Assembly: GCA_040905665.1 (NCBI GenBank)
Contig: JBBDRD010000052.1
Coordinates: 1-64,000 of the forward strand
Reading direction: 5' to 3'
DNA: 64,000 bases
Origin: DASVCN01 sp040905665
GTDB taxonomy: Bacteria > Deinococcota > Deinococci > Deinococcales > Trueperaceae
Both the position numbers and the translations under genes were made by a program. The number at the start of each line of letters is the position of its first letter. Position 1 is the stretch's first letter. Of the stretch, positions 1 through 8,959 are shown one piece after another. The notes below the pieces were generated by a model that worked only from the letters and a program-made list of their open reading frames with translations, was not told where the DNA came from and ran no database searches.

Positions 1-2
1 AG

Positions 3-143
3 CATCACCAGATCCTCGAGCAACGCCAGAGCGTACTCGATCAAGCCCAGACCGCGCACCCCGAAAGATTCAACCGCCGGCCCCGCCCAGAAACCCCACC
101 ATCGAAAGCCTGGATCAACAGGCCCTCCATCCAAACCAACTAA
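3..143 (+). pseudogene. C-terminal tail of an IS3/IS481-type transposase (partial)
   Basis: One frame is open from the window edge to a TAA at 141-143. It encodes about 46 residues resembling the extreme C-terminus of integrase-core (DDE) transposases: a short helix with EQRQSVLDQA, then HPERFNRRP and a terminal AWINRP. The rest of the element lies left of the window, so I cannot say whether it is intact. The tail stops just upstream of a headless ATPase gene, which suggests the element's right end is near position 165. No clear terminal inverted repeat is visible. The family assignment rests on a short motif and is moderately certain. Confidence 0.6.
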
Positions 144-165
144 ATGACCGGCAACCAGCTATTGA

Positions 166-1038
166 CACATTCCGAAAGCCAACGCTTACAGCGCGATGCG
201 CGCACTTCGTGCCTTTGCGAGTGCATTCAAGATCTCCGTAGGCGACATCTCACTTTCTGTTGATCCCGAACCAGGTACGGCAGACAGTGGGATTCTCGAG
301 TACGATTTAGGCGATCTTTTCGTCCGCGTCGGTGAGGCCGCGCGGTCGGCGGACAGAGCTTGGACGCTCTTGATCGCCGAGGTGCAATATCTTTCTGGCG
401 AAGAACTTTCTGCACTGATCGTTGCCATCCATCGCGTGAATCAAAAGACCCTGCCGGTCATGTTCTTTGGCGCTGGTCTGCCACAAGTCGCTGCCTTATC
501 CGGTGATGCAAAATCGTACGCCGAGAGGCTTTTCAACTATCCGTCAGTCGGTGCACTCGATGGCCGATCGGCCTTCGCCGCCATCAGGCAGCCGATCGAA
601 GATGAAGGCGAATCTATTACCGACGGCGCACTCGAGATCGTCTTCTCCCAAACAAAAGGCTATCCCTATTTTCCACAGGAATGGGGGTATCAGGCCTGGA
701 ATATTGCCGACGCCTCACCGATCAGTGAAAGCGACGTCGAGCGTGCATCGGCTCGTGCATCGAGCCGGTTAGATGAAGGCTTCTATCGAGTCCGGTTCGA
801 TCGACTGACGCCCAAGGAGCGCGAGTACGTCATAGCGATGGCGAGACTTGGCAAGGGCCCCTACCGATCCTCCGACGTCGCCGATATGCTCGGCGAAAGC
901 GTCCAGACTCTCGGGCCACGCCGGGCAAAGATCATCAGCAAGGGCATGATCTACAGCCCGGCACGCGGCGATATCGACTTTACGGTACCGATGTTCGAGG
1001 ACTACCTAAAGCGCGCAGTAATGTTGCCCCCGGTATGA
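166..1038 (+). pseudogene. Headless AAA ATPase (C-terminal two thirds), probably inactive
   Basis: The first ATG is at 196, but homology appears to start at or just before it, at the RALRAFASAFK stretch. The encoded 280 residues resemble the middle and C-terminus of a roughly 380-400-residue prokaryotic AAA ATPase. Recognisable parts are the DPEPGTADSG segment, a Walker B region, a sensor-like VGAGLPQ equivalent (FFGAGLPQ), the GYPYF-QEWGY block and a winged-helix tail (KGMIYSPARGDIDFTVP). The N-terminal Walker A region is missing, and TGA stops at 145 and 163 close the frame upstream. Walker B reads LLIAEVQYL where the family normally has LLIDEVQYL, so the Mg-coordinating Asp is gone. Both losses argue for a decaying gene, probably cut by the adjacent insertion sequence. 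Confidence 0.7.
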
Positions 1039-1053
1039 AACAAAGGTTCTAGG

Positions 1054-1165
1054 CTAATCCCAGCCTACGTAGAGCAGCTCCTCCGCCCACTCCTCGGACG
1101 GATTCCAGTTGACGTGCATGACGATATTGGCGATCTCGTCCGAGATTGCGAACGAGCCCGAATTG
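1054..1165 (-). pseudogene. Scrap of a TolB-like beta-propeller gene
   Basis: About 30 residues on the minus strand (IANIVMHVNWNPSEEWAEELLYVGWD, here split only for description) match the centre of the TolB-like lipoprotein encoded at 26570-27916, which reads MPNIIMHLNWNP then EEWADELIYVGWN. Similarity is also visible at the nucleotide level. The scrap ends where the intact gene has a TAC codon and this copy has TAG. No start codon or signal peptide belongs to it. The rest of the 1039-1393 gap holds only the IclR promoter region. Confidence 0.6.
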
Positions 1166-1351
1166 TGACCAGCGCTAAGAGAACTCCAGTGCCTCACGCT
1201 TGACCCAGCAGTCTCCGGCCGGCTGCTCGGCGGAGATGATCGGTAGCTACGCCTCCGAAATACGCCAACGAAACTCCCTGTGTACTTGTATACCCAGTAG
1301 CAACCCGCGCGTCCGCGCATTTAGAACTAGTATCGATAGCATCGCGATTTC

Positions 1352-1364
1352 GGAACTCGGTTCC
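1352..1364. promoter_or_regulatory. Candidate IclR-type operator
   Basis: A perfect inverted repeat GGAAC-TCG-GTTCC lies 30 bp before the IclR-family start codon. IclR-family operators are often short palindromes of the GGAA..TTCC type, so autoregulation is plausible. No second copy was seen before the transporter genes. Confidence 0.4.
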
Positions 1365-1393
1365 TCATAGCAGAACTACCGAAGGCGGCTTGA

Positions 1394-2215
1394 ATGTCGG
1401 GTGCAAGTGATATCAAATCCATCCATAAGGCCAGGGACATACTTCTGTTCCTGGCCTCGAGCCATGAAGGTCGGACTTTCACCGAGATCCGGCAGGCGCT
1501 TGACATCGGCAAGTCCACCGCACACAGGTTTCTTACTACCCTGGAAAACACAGGGTTGGTTCGGCGGACCGCGGACGATGGCCGGTATTACCTCGGGTTG
1601 GTGGCGCTTCGAATTGGAGTGGCGGCAAGCAATCAGCTCGAACTGCGCAAGAGCGTTCGCCCCTTCCTTACCAGCCTCGCCCAACGTACTGGCGAAACGA
1701 GCAACTTGGTAGTTCTCGACGGCACGCGGCCAGTTTTCATCGACAATATCGAAAGTTCCAACAACCTCCGCATCTACTCTCGAATCGGTCGACACACTTC
1801 CCCGTACGCAACCTCTTCCGGCAAGGCGCTGCTGGCGTACCAGGCTCCTGCTTACCTGGAACAAGTACTAGTCAGTGAAGGGTTCGAGCGGCGAACCGAA
1901 AATTCCATTGTCTTACGAGACGACTTCCTTGCTGAGTTGGAGACCGTGAGGAAACAGGGATATGCCGTAGATGACGAAGAGGGCGAGTTGGGTGCGCGTT
2001 GCGTCGGCGCACCGATCCTCAACGGCTCAGGTGTAGCTCTTGCCGCGATCAGCATTTCCGGTCCAAGCGCTCGCGTGAGCAAGGAGAGGGTGCCGGAACT
2101 CGCACAAATCGTTATGGAAGTAGCCCAGCAAGTCCAGAGGGCCCTTGGCGTTCACCTCACGGCGCATGCCTTGTCGCCGGAACGGCAAGTCGGAACGTCG
2201 GCGCAAGAGTCTTGA
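1394..2215 (+). CDS. IclR-family transcriptional regulator
   Basis: A 273-residue protein with the standard IclR layout. An N-terminal winged helix-turn-helix covers about residues 8-70 (SIHKARDILLFLA, then IGKSTAHRFLTTLENTGLVRR). The C-terminal effector-binding domain contains YATSSGKALLAY and the GARCVGAPILNGSG region. IclR regulators commonly control aromatic or sugar-acid catabolism by binding a small organic acid. It stands directly upstream of, and co-directional with, a sugar-acid transport and degradation operon, so it probably controls that operon. A palindrome 30 bp upstream may be its own operator. The ATG has only a weak Shine-Dalgarno-like stretch (GAAGGCGG). Confidence 0.92.
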   Translation: MSGASDIKSIHKARDILLFLASSHEGRTFTEIRQALDIGKSTAHRFLTTLENTGLVRRTADDGRYYLGLVALRIGVAASNQLELRKSVRPFLTSLAQRTGETSNLVVLDGTRPVFIDNIESSNNLRIYSRIGRHTSPYATSSGKALLAYQAPAYLEQVLVSEGFERRTENSIVLRDDFLAELETVRKQGYAVDDEEGELGARCVGAPILNGSGVALAAISISGPSARVSKERVPELAQIVMEVAQQVQRALGVHLTAHALSPERQVGTSAQES

Positions 2216-2351
2216 TTCCCCTGGGTACGACCCTCGAAAAGCCAGGCTCGCACTGGCCCCGAACCTGTGCCTGGACATTGGAGGACCACCATGAGCTGAA
2301 GCCTTGCCCAAATCAAAGTTCGCCGATCTCAATTGTCAAGGGAGCAGAGAT

Positions 2352-3629
2352 ATGTTGAACGTAGCAGCCATTAGAGCAGCCGTCGCGTCATTAGCCGTCA
2401 GTCTTCTACTCGGTTCCGGTTTCGCCCAGAGGACGCAACTCGAACTGTGGACATTCATCGATCCAAGCGGGGACAATGTCCGATCCGAAACTCTGGCCCA
2501 TGTGATCGATACCTTTGAAGTCGCGAACCCGTCGATCGATGTAGTCGCAAACGTCATCCAGTGGCAGGAACTCGACCCCTCTTTGTTGCGCGCCTCCCGT
2601 GCCAACCGAGTACCGGACGTGGCCATGCTCTACTCGCCTTCGGTACCACCGCACATAGCGGCCGGTACACTGATGCCCCTTACCGACTACCTTGCCGAGT
2701 GGTCACAAGCGGACCTCGAGGACACCGTAATCCTGCCTCAATCAGTGGGCAACGACGGAACGGTCTACGGCCTACCGTGGGAGATGCGCGTCTCGGGAAT
2801 CATGTACCGAGCCGATCAGTTCGAGGCCGCGGGCCGCGAGCTGCCGCGATCACTGCAGGAGTTGCGCGAAGCAGCGGTGGACTTGAGCCGGAACGACCTC
2901 GTCGGAGTTTCCCTCGGCTTCAGTCCGAAGGCTCCGTCGATTTCCGCAGGCTGGTTCTTGGCGACCCTGCTGGGTATGGGCGCGGAGGTCATCAACGCCG
3001 ACGGAACAGCAGCCTTCGCCACACCTGAGGCAGAAGAACTCGTTGAATGGGTCCACGAGCTCGTCACCGAAAATGAAGACGCACTCCCGCAGGATGTCGC
3101 GCTGCTGGGCAATGAGGAGGCGCAGCAGATCTTCGTCGCCGGCAACGCGCTCATGCTGCCCTCTTCGAGCCAGCGCCTCGAATTCGTTCGCGAAAACTCC
3201 GCCAACGGTGATCAGATCCAGATGATGTCGTACCCGACGTTCGAGCTGGATCAGCCGGCGCCGGCGCTGGTTCAAAGCTGGAGTGCCGTGATTCCCCGCG
3301 GTGCCGAGAACCCCGACGAAGCCTGGGCGTTCATCGAGCATTGGACATCGACCGAGATGCAGGTCATGCAAGCGACACAGGCAGGGTACATACCGGTGAG
3401 AAGAAGTGCCCTGGAGGACCCCTGGTTCGAAAGCGACGCCGCGGCCGCGATCATCTGGGCTGTTGAATACGCTGCCGAGCACCCGATGGACTTCGACTTT
3501 CCGGAGGACACGAACGCCTTGTACGACGTGTGGGCGCGGATGTTCGAGCGAGTACTTACCGGCCAGATGACTGCCGAGGAGGGCTTGGCCTGGGCCGAGT
3601 CACAGTACAACCAGAGAATTGGCGACTGA
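2352..3629 (+). CDS. Sugar ABC transporter substrate-binding protein, copy 1
   Basis: Extracellular solute-binding protein of the CUT1 (SBP_bac_1) type, 425 residues. I start it at 2352 because AAGGGAG lies 7 nt upstream and the product then begins with a signal peptide (hydrophobic run to GSGFAQ). The mature protein opens ELWTFIDPSGDN and carries the usual two-lobe pattern, including GTVYGLPWEMRVSGIMYRAD and ALYDVWARMFE near the end. It is a clear paralogue of the protein at 4711-5988, colinear and of identical length, with a dehydrogenase gene between them. It should deliver a sugar or sugar acid to the permeases at 6085-7909. Confidence 0.9.
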   Translation: MLNVAAIRAAVASLAVSLLLGSGFAQRTQLELWTFIDPSGDNVRSETLAHVIDTFEVANPSIDVVANVIQWQELDPSLLRASRANRVPDVAMLYSPSVPPHIAAGTLMPLTDYLAEWSQADLEDTVILPQSVGNDGTVYGLPWEMRVSGIMYRADQFEAAGRELPRSLQELREAAVDLSRNDLVGVSLGFSPKAPSISAGWFLATLLGMGAEVINADGTAAFATPEAEELVEWVHELVTENEDALPQDVALLGNEEAQQIFVAGNALMLPSSSQRLEFVRENSANGDQIQMMSYPTFELDQPAPALVQSWSAVIPRGAENPDEAWAFIEHWTSTEMQVMQATQAGYIPVRRSALEDPWFESDAAAAIIWAVEYAAEHPMDFDFPEDTNALYDVWARMFERVLTGQMTAEEGLAWAESQYNQRIGD

Positions 3630-3664
3630 ACCACGTTGAGCCGTAACCGTCCAAAGGGAGAGTA

Positions 3665-4666
3665 GTGGAGATCGTAGTAGTGCTTCTCGGAGCAGCAGCC
3701 TCGAAGGCACTTCCGGACTTGAAGCGGAAGGTGGAGACTGGCGTCACTTTCGTGTCACTGCCAACCGAGTCGAGTCGCCCCGGGCCGGAGGCGATGCATC
3801 AAATCGAACGGGCTCAAGTGGTGGTTACCCGTCGATGGCCGTTCGACGCCTCGGCTGCGCCGGGCGTCCGCTTGATCCAGAGCATCGGGGCGGGCACGGA
3901 TTCATACGTGCGTGAGAACATCCCGCCGAACGCTTACCTATGCAACGTGTACGAGCACGAGGAAAGCATTGCCGAGCATGTCTTCATGACGGCGCTTGCC
4001 CTCCTTCGCGACTTGTTCGAGATGGACCGTGAACTTCGTGAAGGGAATTGGGCGAAGAGTGCGATGGGCAGCGACCCGCCAAGAAGAGCCCTGCGCGGGC
4101 TCACACTGGGGGTCGTTGGATTCGGAAGAATCGGCAAGGCCTTGGTCGCTTTGGCAAACGCGTTCGGTATGAAGGTAGTCGCCACACGCGGACGCAGTTC
4201 GCACTCTCCGAAGCCGCCGGGAGTCAGTTTCCTCGGCGGTCCCGAGGACAAGGAAACAGTTCTTGCGGAGTCCGACGTAATCGTCGTTTCTACTCCCCTG
4301 AACAGACACACTGCCGGACTCATAGCCGCCCGCGAACTTTCGCTGATGAAGACGTCAGCGGTACTGATCAATGTCAGCAGGGGCGCTGTCGTTGACGAAG
4401 CGGCACTGTTCGAAGCCCTCCGTTCACGGCAGATCGCCGGCGCAGCCATCGACGTCTGGTACCAATACCCGGCCGGAGGTGAGCAGCAGCTTCCCAGCCG
4501 CCTCCCGTTCCACGAGCTCGACAACGTCGTCATGACCCCGCATAGCGCCGGGTGGACGAACGACACCGTAAGTCGTCGCTGGAGCGAAATTGCTTTCAAC
4601 ATCGATCGCATTGCTCGAAACCAGACGCCCAACAATGTTGTCTTTGGTCCTACCCCAACTCGCTGA
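3665..4666 (+). CDS. D-isomer-specific 2-hydroxyacid dehydrogenase family protein
   Basis: A 333-residue NAD(P)-dependent dehydrogenase starting at GTG 3665, just after GGGAG. The Rossmann fingerprint GFGRIG is at residues 152-157, the substrate-binding Arg lies in VSRGAVVDE (R239) and the catalytic His in TPHSAGW (H293). In most of the family a Glu sits about 29 residues after the Arg (the EP motif). Here the position is in DVWYQYP and holds Tyr, which I recall from an uncharacterised subfamily. It likely reduces or oxidises a 2-keto/2-hydroxy acid made in this pathway. It sits between the twin binding-protein genes in one operon. Confidence 0.85.
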   Translation: MEIVVVLLGAAASKALPDLKRKVETGVTFVSLPTESSRPGPEAMHQIERAQVVVTRRWPFDASAAPGVRLIQSIGAGTDSYVRENIPPNAYLCNVYEHEESIAEHVFMTALALLRDLFEMDRELREGNWAKSAMGSDPPRRALRGLTLGVVGFGRIGKALVALANAFGMKVVATRGRSSHSPKPPGVSFLGGPEDKETVLAESDVIVVSTPLNRHTAGLIAARELSLMKTSAVLINVSRGAVVDEAALFEALRSRQIAGAAIDVWYQYPAGGEQQLPSRLPFHELDNVVMTPHSAGWTNDTVSRRWSEIAFNIDRIARNQTPNNVVFGPTPTR

Positions 4667-4710
4667 CCGGCAGACCGCTCGTCCACGAGAGAAAGAAAGA
4701 AGGGAAAAAC

Positions 4711-5988
4711 ATGCGAACCCAAACCAGACCCAAGAACACCCTGCCGAGGCTTGCCTGCCTTGCGCCTCTCCTGCTGGCCTTCTCGCTGGCCCTCGCCCAA
4801 ACCGAGCTCGAGCTATGGACGTTCATCGATCCCTCCGGGGACAACGTTCGCTCCCAGGCGCTGGCCCATGTAATAGATACGTTCGAGGCCGAGAACCCGG
4901 GCGTAACTGTTGTTTCCAACGTCATCCAGTGGCAGGAGATCAGCCCTAGTCTGCTTCGTGCAGCCCAGGCTCGCAGGGTGCCCGACGTGGTGATGTTGTT
5001 CGCGCCACTCCTGCCCACGCACATCGACGCCGGCACGATCCTTCCGCTCAACGACTTCCTTTCCGAGGAAATCAGGTCGGACCTCGTTATCTTCCCAGAG
5101 GCTCTGACAGCGGACGGCACTATCCACGCCATCCCCTACGAGATGCGTGTAGGTGGAATTATCTACCGGGCGGACTTGTTCGAAGCCGCTGGACTCGAGA
5201 TCCCCAGGACACTGGACGAACTCGCGGCAGCCGCTGCCCAGCTCACAGAGGGTGACCAGATCGGCATGGCAATGCCGTTCAGCTCCAAGAACGCCTCCGG
5301 GGCGATGGAGTGGCTCTTCCCTACCCTGGTTGGAATGGGCGCGGAGATCCTCAACGAGGACGGAAGTGCCGACTTCGCCTCACCAGAGGCAGAGCAACTC
5401 GTGCAGTGGGTCTACGATCTGGTTCACGTTCATGAAGCGATGCCCCTCGACGTTGCGCTCCTGGGATCGGAAGAAACCCAACAGCTCGTCATTTCGGGCC
5501 TGGCGGCAATGCGCCCGCTGCCGACCCACCGCCTCGAGTTCATTCGCGAAGAGTCGGGGCTGGGGGATGCGATCCAGATCATGGAACTCGTGACCTTCGA
5601 CCCGGAGCAACCCGGCCCCGCCTTGACACAAGGGTGGACGGCAGCGATACCCGCCGCATCCGACAATCCGGACCTCGCCTGGCAGCTGATCGAACACTGG
5701 GTGTCCCCCGAGATGCAGATCGCCCAGACCAAAACGGCCGGCTACATCCCAATTCGAGCGAGCATCCTGTCCGACCCATTTTTCGATACCGAAGAGGCGA
5801 AGGACATCCGCTGGGCGCTCAGCTACGCTTCCGAGCATCCCATGACATTTGCCGGGCTTTCTCAACACACGAACGTTTTGTACGACGTCTGGGCCCGGAT
5901 GTTCGAACAGGTCCTCACCGATCAGATGAGTCCAAGCGAGGGGCTCGAATGGGCCGAACGTGAATACGACAGCCTGACGGACCGATAA
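4711..5988 (+). CDS. Sugar ABC transporter substrate-binding protein, copy 2
   Basis: Second CUT1-type binding protein, 425 residues. It starts at ATG 4711 after a GAAGGG purine tract. The N-terminus is a signal peptide (basic head, hydrophobic core ending SLALAQ), followed by ELELWTFIDPSGDN as in copy 1. It shares blocks with copy 1 throughout: VIDTFE, NVIQWQE, GMGAEI, ALLG-EE-QQ, LYDVWARMFE. The duplication spans the whole gene. Upstream in-frame starts at 4552 would lie inside the dehydrogenase gene and lack the signal peptide at the N-terminus, so they are rejected. Different substrate preference of the two copies is possible but not shown. Confidence 0.9.
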   Translation: MRTQTRPKNTLPRLACLAPLLLAFSLALAQTELELWTFIDPSGDNVRSQALAHVIDTFEAENPGVTVVSNVIQWQEISPSLLRAAQARRVPDVVMLFAPLLPTHIDAGTILPLNDFLSEEIRSDLVIFPEALTADGTIHAIPYEMRVGGIIYRADLFEAAGLEIPRTLDELAAAAAQLTEGDQIGMAMPFSSKNASGAMEWLFPTLVGMGAEILNEDGSADFASPEAEQLVQWVYDLVHVHEAMPLDVALLGSEETQQLVISGLAAMRPLPTHRLEFIREESGLGDAIQIMELVTFDPEQPGPALTQGWTAAIPAASDNPDLAWQLIEHWVSPEMQIAQTKTAGYIPIRASILSDPFFDTEEAKDIRWALSYASEHPMTFAGLSQHTNVLYDVWARMFEQVLTDQMSPSEGLEWAEREYDSLTDR

Positions 5989-5998
5989 GTAGCTGCAG

Positions 5999-6024
5999 GG
6001 GGCGGCGCCGCCGTACGCCGCCCC
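5999..6024 (+). promoter_or_regulatory. GC-rich hairpin between binding-protein and permease genes
   Basis: A 9-bp perfect stem (GGGGCGGCG / CGCCGCCCC) with an 8-nt loop, followed by TTT, lies 11 bp after the second binding-protein stop. It is a weak terminator or an RNA-stabilising hairpin that would keep binding-protein mRNA more abundant than permease mRNA. Confidence 0.6.
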
Positions 6025-6084
6025 TTTCCCCACCTCTAGTCCCGCATCCAACACCGGTCTTGAAATCGAGGGAGCCACGCTGCA

Positions 6085-7008
6085 GTGAGGAATGAACTGA
6101 CACACTCTGGAACGGTCTTCGCTCCGGGGCGATGGAAACCAGGACGGCACTTCCGGAAGCACTTCATGACTTATCTATTCTTCCTGCCGGCGTTCTTGCT
6201 GGTTGCTGCCGTGTCCTTTCTGCCGCTGTTCTACGCCGTGAGGCAAAGCTTCTTCTCTGCCGAGTATCTTCAGCTTGGGAATTTTGTCGGCTTTCAGAAC
6301 TACACGAGGCTTCTCTTCGACAGTGGCGGTCTAGGTAACCTCCGCGTATCACTGGTCTTTGTCGCAGGCACGGTAGCGGTCACCGTGCCGATTGGATTCG
6401 GGCTGGCACTCCTGCTCAACCGGCCGCTACGCTTTCGAGGCGCATACCGTACGATCCTCATATTGCCTTGGGTCGTATCCCAGCTGGTAACCGCACTTCT
6501 TTGGATGTGGCTTCTCAACAATCGATTTGGCCCCATCGCCTATAGCGCCAGTCAGATCGGCCTGTCGTTCCCGAACCCGATAACCAGTGTCGACTTTGCC
6601 ATGCCCAGCGTCATCCTCGCTAACGCCTGGCGGTCGTACCCGCTGGTGATGCTCTTTGTGTTGGCGGCCCTCCAAACCATACCCACTGAACTGACCGACG
6701 CTGCGAAGATCGACGGAGCCACCAAATGGCAGAACTTCTGGCACGTCACCATGCCGCTGATCAGAAACACGACGCTGGTAGCGCTTGTCCTCACGACCCT
6801 TCACGCCTTCAACATGGTCACGATGATCCTCCTCATGACCGGTGGGGGCCCAGCCGGCAGTACCGATGTTCTCGCGCTTCGAGTCTTCAAGGAGGGATTC
6901 CTGTTCTACCGAATGGGTATTGCATCAGCCGCAGCCGTCGTAATCTTTCTACTCAATATCGCGTTCACGCTCGTATACATACGTGTGCTGCGCTCCGACA
7001 ACAGATGA
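6085..7008 (+). CDS. Sugar ABC transporter permease (MalF/UgpA type)
   Basis: A 307-residue integral membrane protein with about six hydrophobic segments. The first (YLFFLPAFLLVAAVSFLPLF) is typical of CUT1 permeases. The cytoplasmic EAA loop that contacts the ATPase reads LTDAAKIDGATKWQNFWHVTMPLI. GTG 6085 is chosen because GGGAG lies about 11 nt upstream; an ATG start further in is possible. It pairs with the MalG-type permease that follows after 13 nt. No ATP-binding subunit is encoded in this operon. Confidence 0.9.
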   Translation: MRNELTHSGTVFAPGRWKPGRHFRKHFMTYLFFLPAFLLVAAVSFLPLFYAVRQSFFSAEYLQLGNFVGFQNYTRLLFDSGGLGNLRVSLVFVAGTVAVTVPIGFGLALLLNRPLRFRGAYRTILILPWVVSQLVTALLWMWLLNNRFGPIAYSASQIGLSFPNPITSVDFAMPSVILANAWRSYPLVMLFVLAALQTIPTELTDAAKIDGATKWQNFWHVTMPLIRNTTLVALVLTTLHAFNMVTMILLMTGGGPAGSTDVLALRVFKEGFLFYRMGIASAAAVVIFLLNIAFTLVYIRVLRSDNR

Positions 7009-7021
7009 GATGAGGGGCGCC

Positions 7022-7909
7022 ATGGAAATTACGGGCAGAATGGCGAGACAGGATCAGAATGCTCAGAAGCGGGTTACCTTCCTACGCCGGCTGAGCGGAG
7101 CACTCTTCACCAACGGCATCTTGATAATTGCGTGTCTCTTCGCCCTAACGCCGATTCTCTGGGGTCTTTCAACCTCACTGAAGTCCCCCGTCAACGTGAC
7201 TGCCTTTCCGCCCCGCTGGATTCCCTCGGAGCTGTACCTGGACAATTACCTGACAGGCTTCCTGAATGCCAAGTTCTTGCGCTATCTCCTCAACAGCCTG
7301 ATCGTCGTAGGTGGCGCGATGCTGATCAGTATCCTTCTTGCCGCCCACGCGGCTTACATCGTTTCCCGGAGACACTTTGCCGGCAAGAATGTTCTCCTTT
7401 TCCTGGTCTGGGCGACCATCATGATTCCAGGTGTATCCGTCATCGTGCCCCTCTACCTACTCTCGGTAGACGTCGGGCTCTACGACACCTACACGATTCT
7501 CGTGCTGGTCTACGCCGCTTGGCTCGTGCCCACGCTCATCTGGCTGCTGAAGGGCTTCATCGACAGCATCCCGGCCGACTTGGAGGAAGCCGCACTCATC
7601 GACGGGGCGACACAGCTTGGAGCGTTCTACCGAGTGGTCCTTCCTTTGCTCAGGCCCGGCCTCGCGGCAGGTGCCGTCCTCGTATTCGTCACCATATGGA
7701 ACGACTTCCTGCTCGGGTACTCCTTGACATTGTCCGACGACCACCGGCTGGTTCAGGTCGGACTCTACTTCTTCGTGACCGAGGTAGGAATCTCCTGGGG
7801 ACCGCTGATGGCTGCAACCATGGGTTCGCTGATTCCCGTCATCGTCGCCTTCGCATTCCTACAGCGCTCCCTGATTCAGGGTCTCACCGGGGGAGCAGTG
7901 AAGGGTTGA
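7022..7909 (+). CDS. Sugar ABC transporter permease (MalG/UgpE type)
   Basis: A 295-residue inner-membrane permease. ATG 7022 follows GAGGGG by about 4 nt; ATG 7010 is the alternative and overlaps the upstream stop region more tightly. It has hydrophobic segments along its length, and the EAA loop reads LEEAALIDGATQLGAFYRVVLPLLRPG, as in the MalG branch. The C-terminus ends LIQGLTGGAVKG, the usual MalG-like signature. It forms the channel together with the 6085-7008 product. Confidence 0.92.
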   Translation: MEITGRMARQDQNAQKRVTFLRRLSGALFTNGILIIACLFALTPILWGLSTSLKSPVNVTAFPPRWIPSELYLDNYLTGFLNAKFLRYLLNSLIVVGGAMLISILLAAHAAYIVSRRHFAGKNVLLFLVWATIMIPGVSVIVPLYLLSVDVGLYDTYTILVLVYAAWLVPTLIWLLKGFIDSIPADLEEAALIDGATQLGAFYRVVLPLLRPGLAAGAVLVFVTIWNDFLLGYSLTLSDDHRLVQVGLYFFVTEVGISWGPLMAATMGSLIPVIVAFAFLQRSLIQGLTGGAVKG

Positions 7910-7955
7910 GCGCGCTCCTGTCCATGCAATTCCCCTGCCTGCAAGTCCACCCCGC

Positions 7956-7998
7956 GCAAATCTTCGAAGCAGATCTTCTCCCTGCAGATCTTCCCGAT
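7956..7998 (+). repeat. Three-unit minisatellite before the DapA-like gene
   Basis: Three tandem units begin at 7956, 7969 and 7984. The last two are 15 bp and begin GCAGATCTTC; the first is 13 bp and begins GCAAATCTTC. They lie in the short gap between the permease and the next Shine-Dalgarno. Confidence 0.65.
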
Positions 7999-8027
7999 CC
8001 TCACCGCTCATGAAAGGAGCCAGATCA

Positions 8028-8957
8028 GTGACAGAATCAACAGCCGACCGCTGGCGCGGAGTCTTCGCAATTCCCCCAACCCCCTTCGACGAAACCGGGA
8101 CGATGGACGAAGCGAGCCTGCGTGAATGTGTGCGCTTCAGTCTGGCCGCCGGCGTACACGGCTTGGTTGCCCCGGTCAACGCCAGCGAGTCAGCCTATCT
8201 GTCGGAGAAAGAGCGCCGGCGCGTCACTGAAGTCATTGTCGCAGAGACGCAAGGCCGTGTTCCCGTGGTCGTGGGCGTCACAGCCTCATGTGCCGAACTG
8301 GCCGTACCGCTGGCAGTGCATGCACAGGAGTGCGGTGCAGACGCCATTATCGCCATGCCACCATTCGTGCAGAAAGGTTCGCAAGAAGAAATAGAGGGGT
8401 ACTACGCGGCTCTGGACCGAGCGGTTGGGATTCCCATCTTTTTGCAGAACTACGGCGGACCAGGAGGCACACCAATGTCCGCCGCCTTGATGGCGAAAAT
8501 GCTTCGGACCCTGGACAACGTCCGGTTCGTGAAGGAAGAGACGGAGTTCTCGAGCCAGCTGATCACTGAGATCCAGGCCGTAGCCGGGGCTCACGTGGAA
8601 GGCATCATGGGCGGCAAGGCCGGCCGCCACCTGCTTGATGAGTTTCGTCGTGGAGCCTGCGGAACCATGCCCGCCTGTGAGGTGGCCGATATCCATGTGA
8701 GGCTATGGAACAGCCTGGAGGCCGGGGACATGAAAACGGCCAGGCAGACCTTCGCCCAACTGCTCCCTCTTCTCCTCTTCGAGACCACGTATGGGGTTGC
8801 CGTTTACAAAGAGGTGTTGAAGAGACGCGGCGTAATCCGCCATTCCGGACATCGTCAGGTTGGCGGCAAGTACCTCGACGAGTTCGCGCTGGCCGAACTG
8901 GAGAATATCCTGGAGGACATCATGCCTCTGATGACGGTCTACGGGGAGTTGGCGTAA
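8028..8957 (+). CDS. DapA-family aldolase/dehydratase (dihydrodipicolinate synthase-like)
   Basis: A class I lyase of the DHDPS/N-acetylneuraminate lyase family, 309 residues. GTG 8028 is preferred over ATG 8010 because AAAGGAG lies between them, 8 nt before the GTG. The Schiff-base Lys is in VRFVKEE (K169) and the conserved Tyr in LQNYGG (Y142). The usual substrate-loop motif G-T-GE is altered to VNASES, so substrate specificity differs from true DHDPS. Family members in sugar-acid clusters act as 2-keto-3-deoxy sugar-acid aldolases or dehydratases. It begins the enzyme half of the operon, followed directly by two enolase-superfamily genes. Confidence 0.87.
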   Translation: MTESTADRWRGVFAIPPTPFDETGTMDEASLRECVRFSLAAGVHGLVAPVNASESAYLSEKERRRVTEVIVAETQGRVPVVVGVTASCAELAVPLAVHAQECGADAIIAMPPFVQKGSQEEIEGYYAALDRAVGIPIFLQNYGGPGGTPMSAALMAKMLRTLDNVRFVKEETEFSSQLITEIQAVAGAHVEGIMGGKAGRHLLDEFRRGACGTMPACEVADIHVRLWNSLEAGDMKTARQTFAQLLPLLLFETTYGVAVYKEVLKRRGVIRHSGHRQVGGKYLDEFALAELENILEDIMPLMTVYGELA

Positions 8958-8959
8958 CC

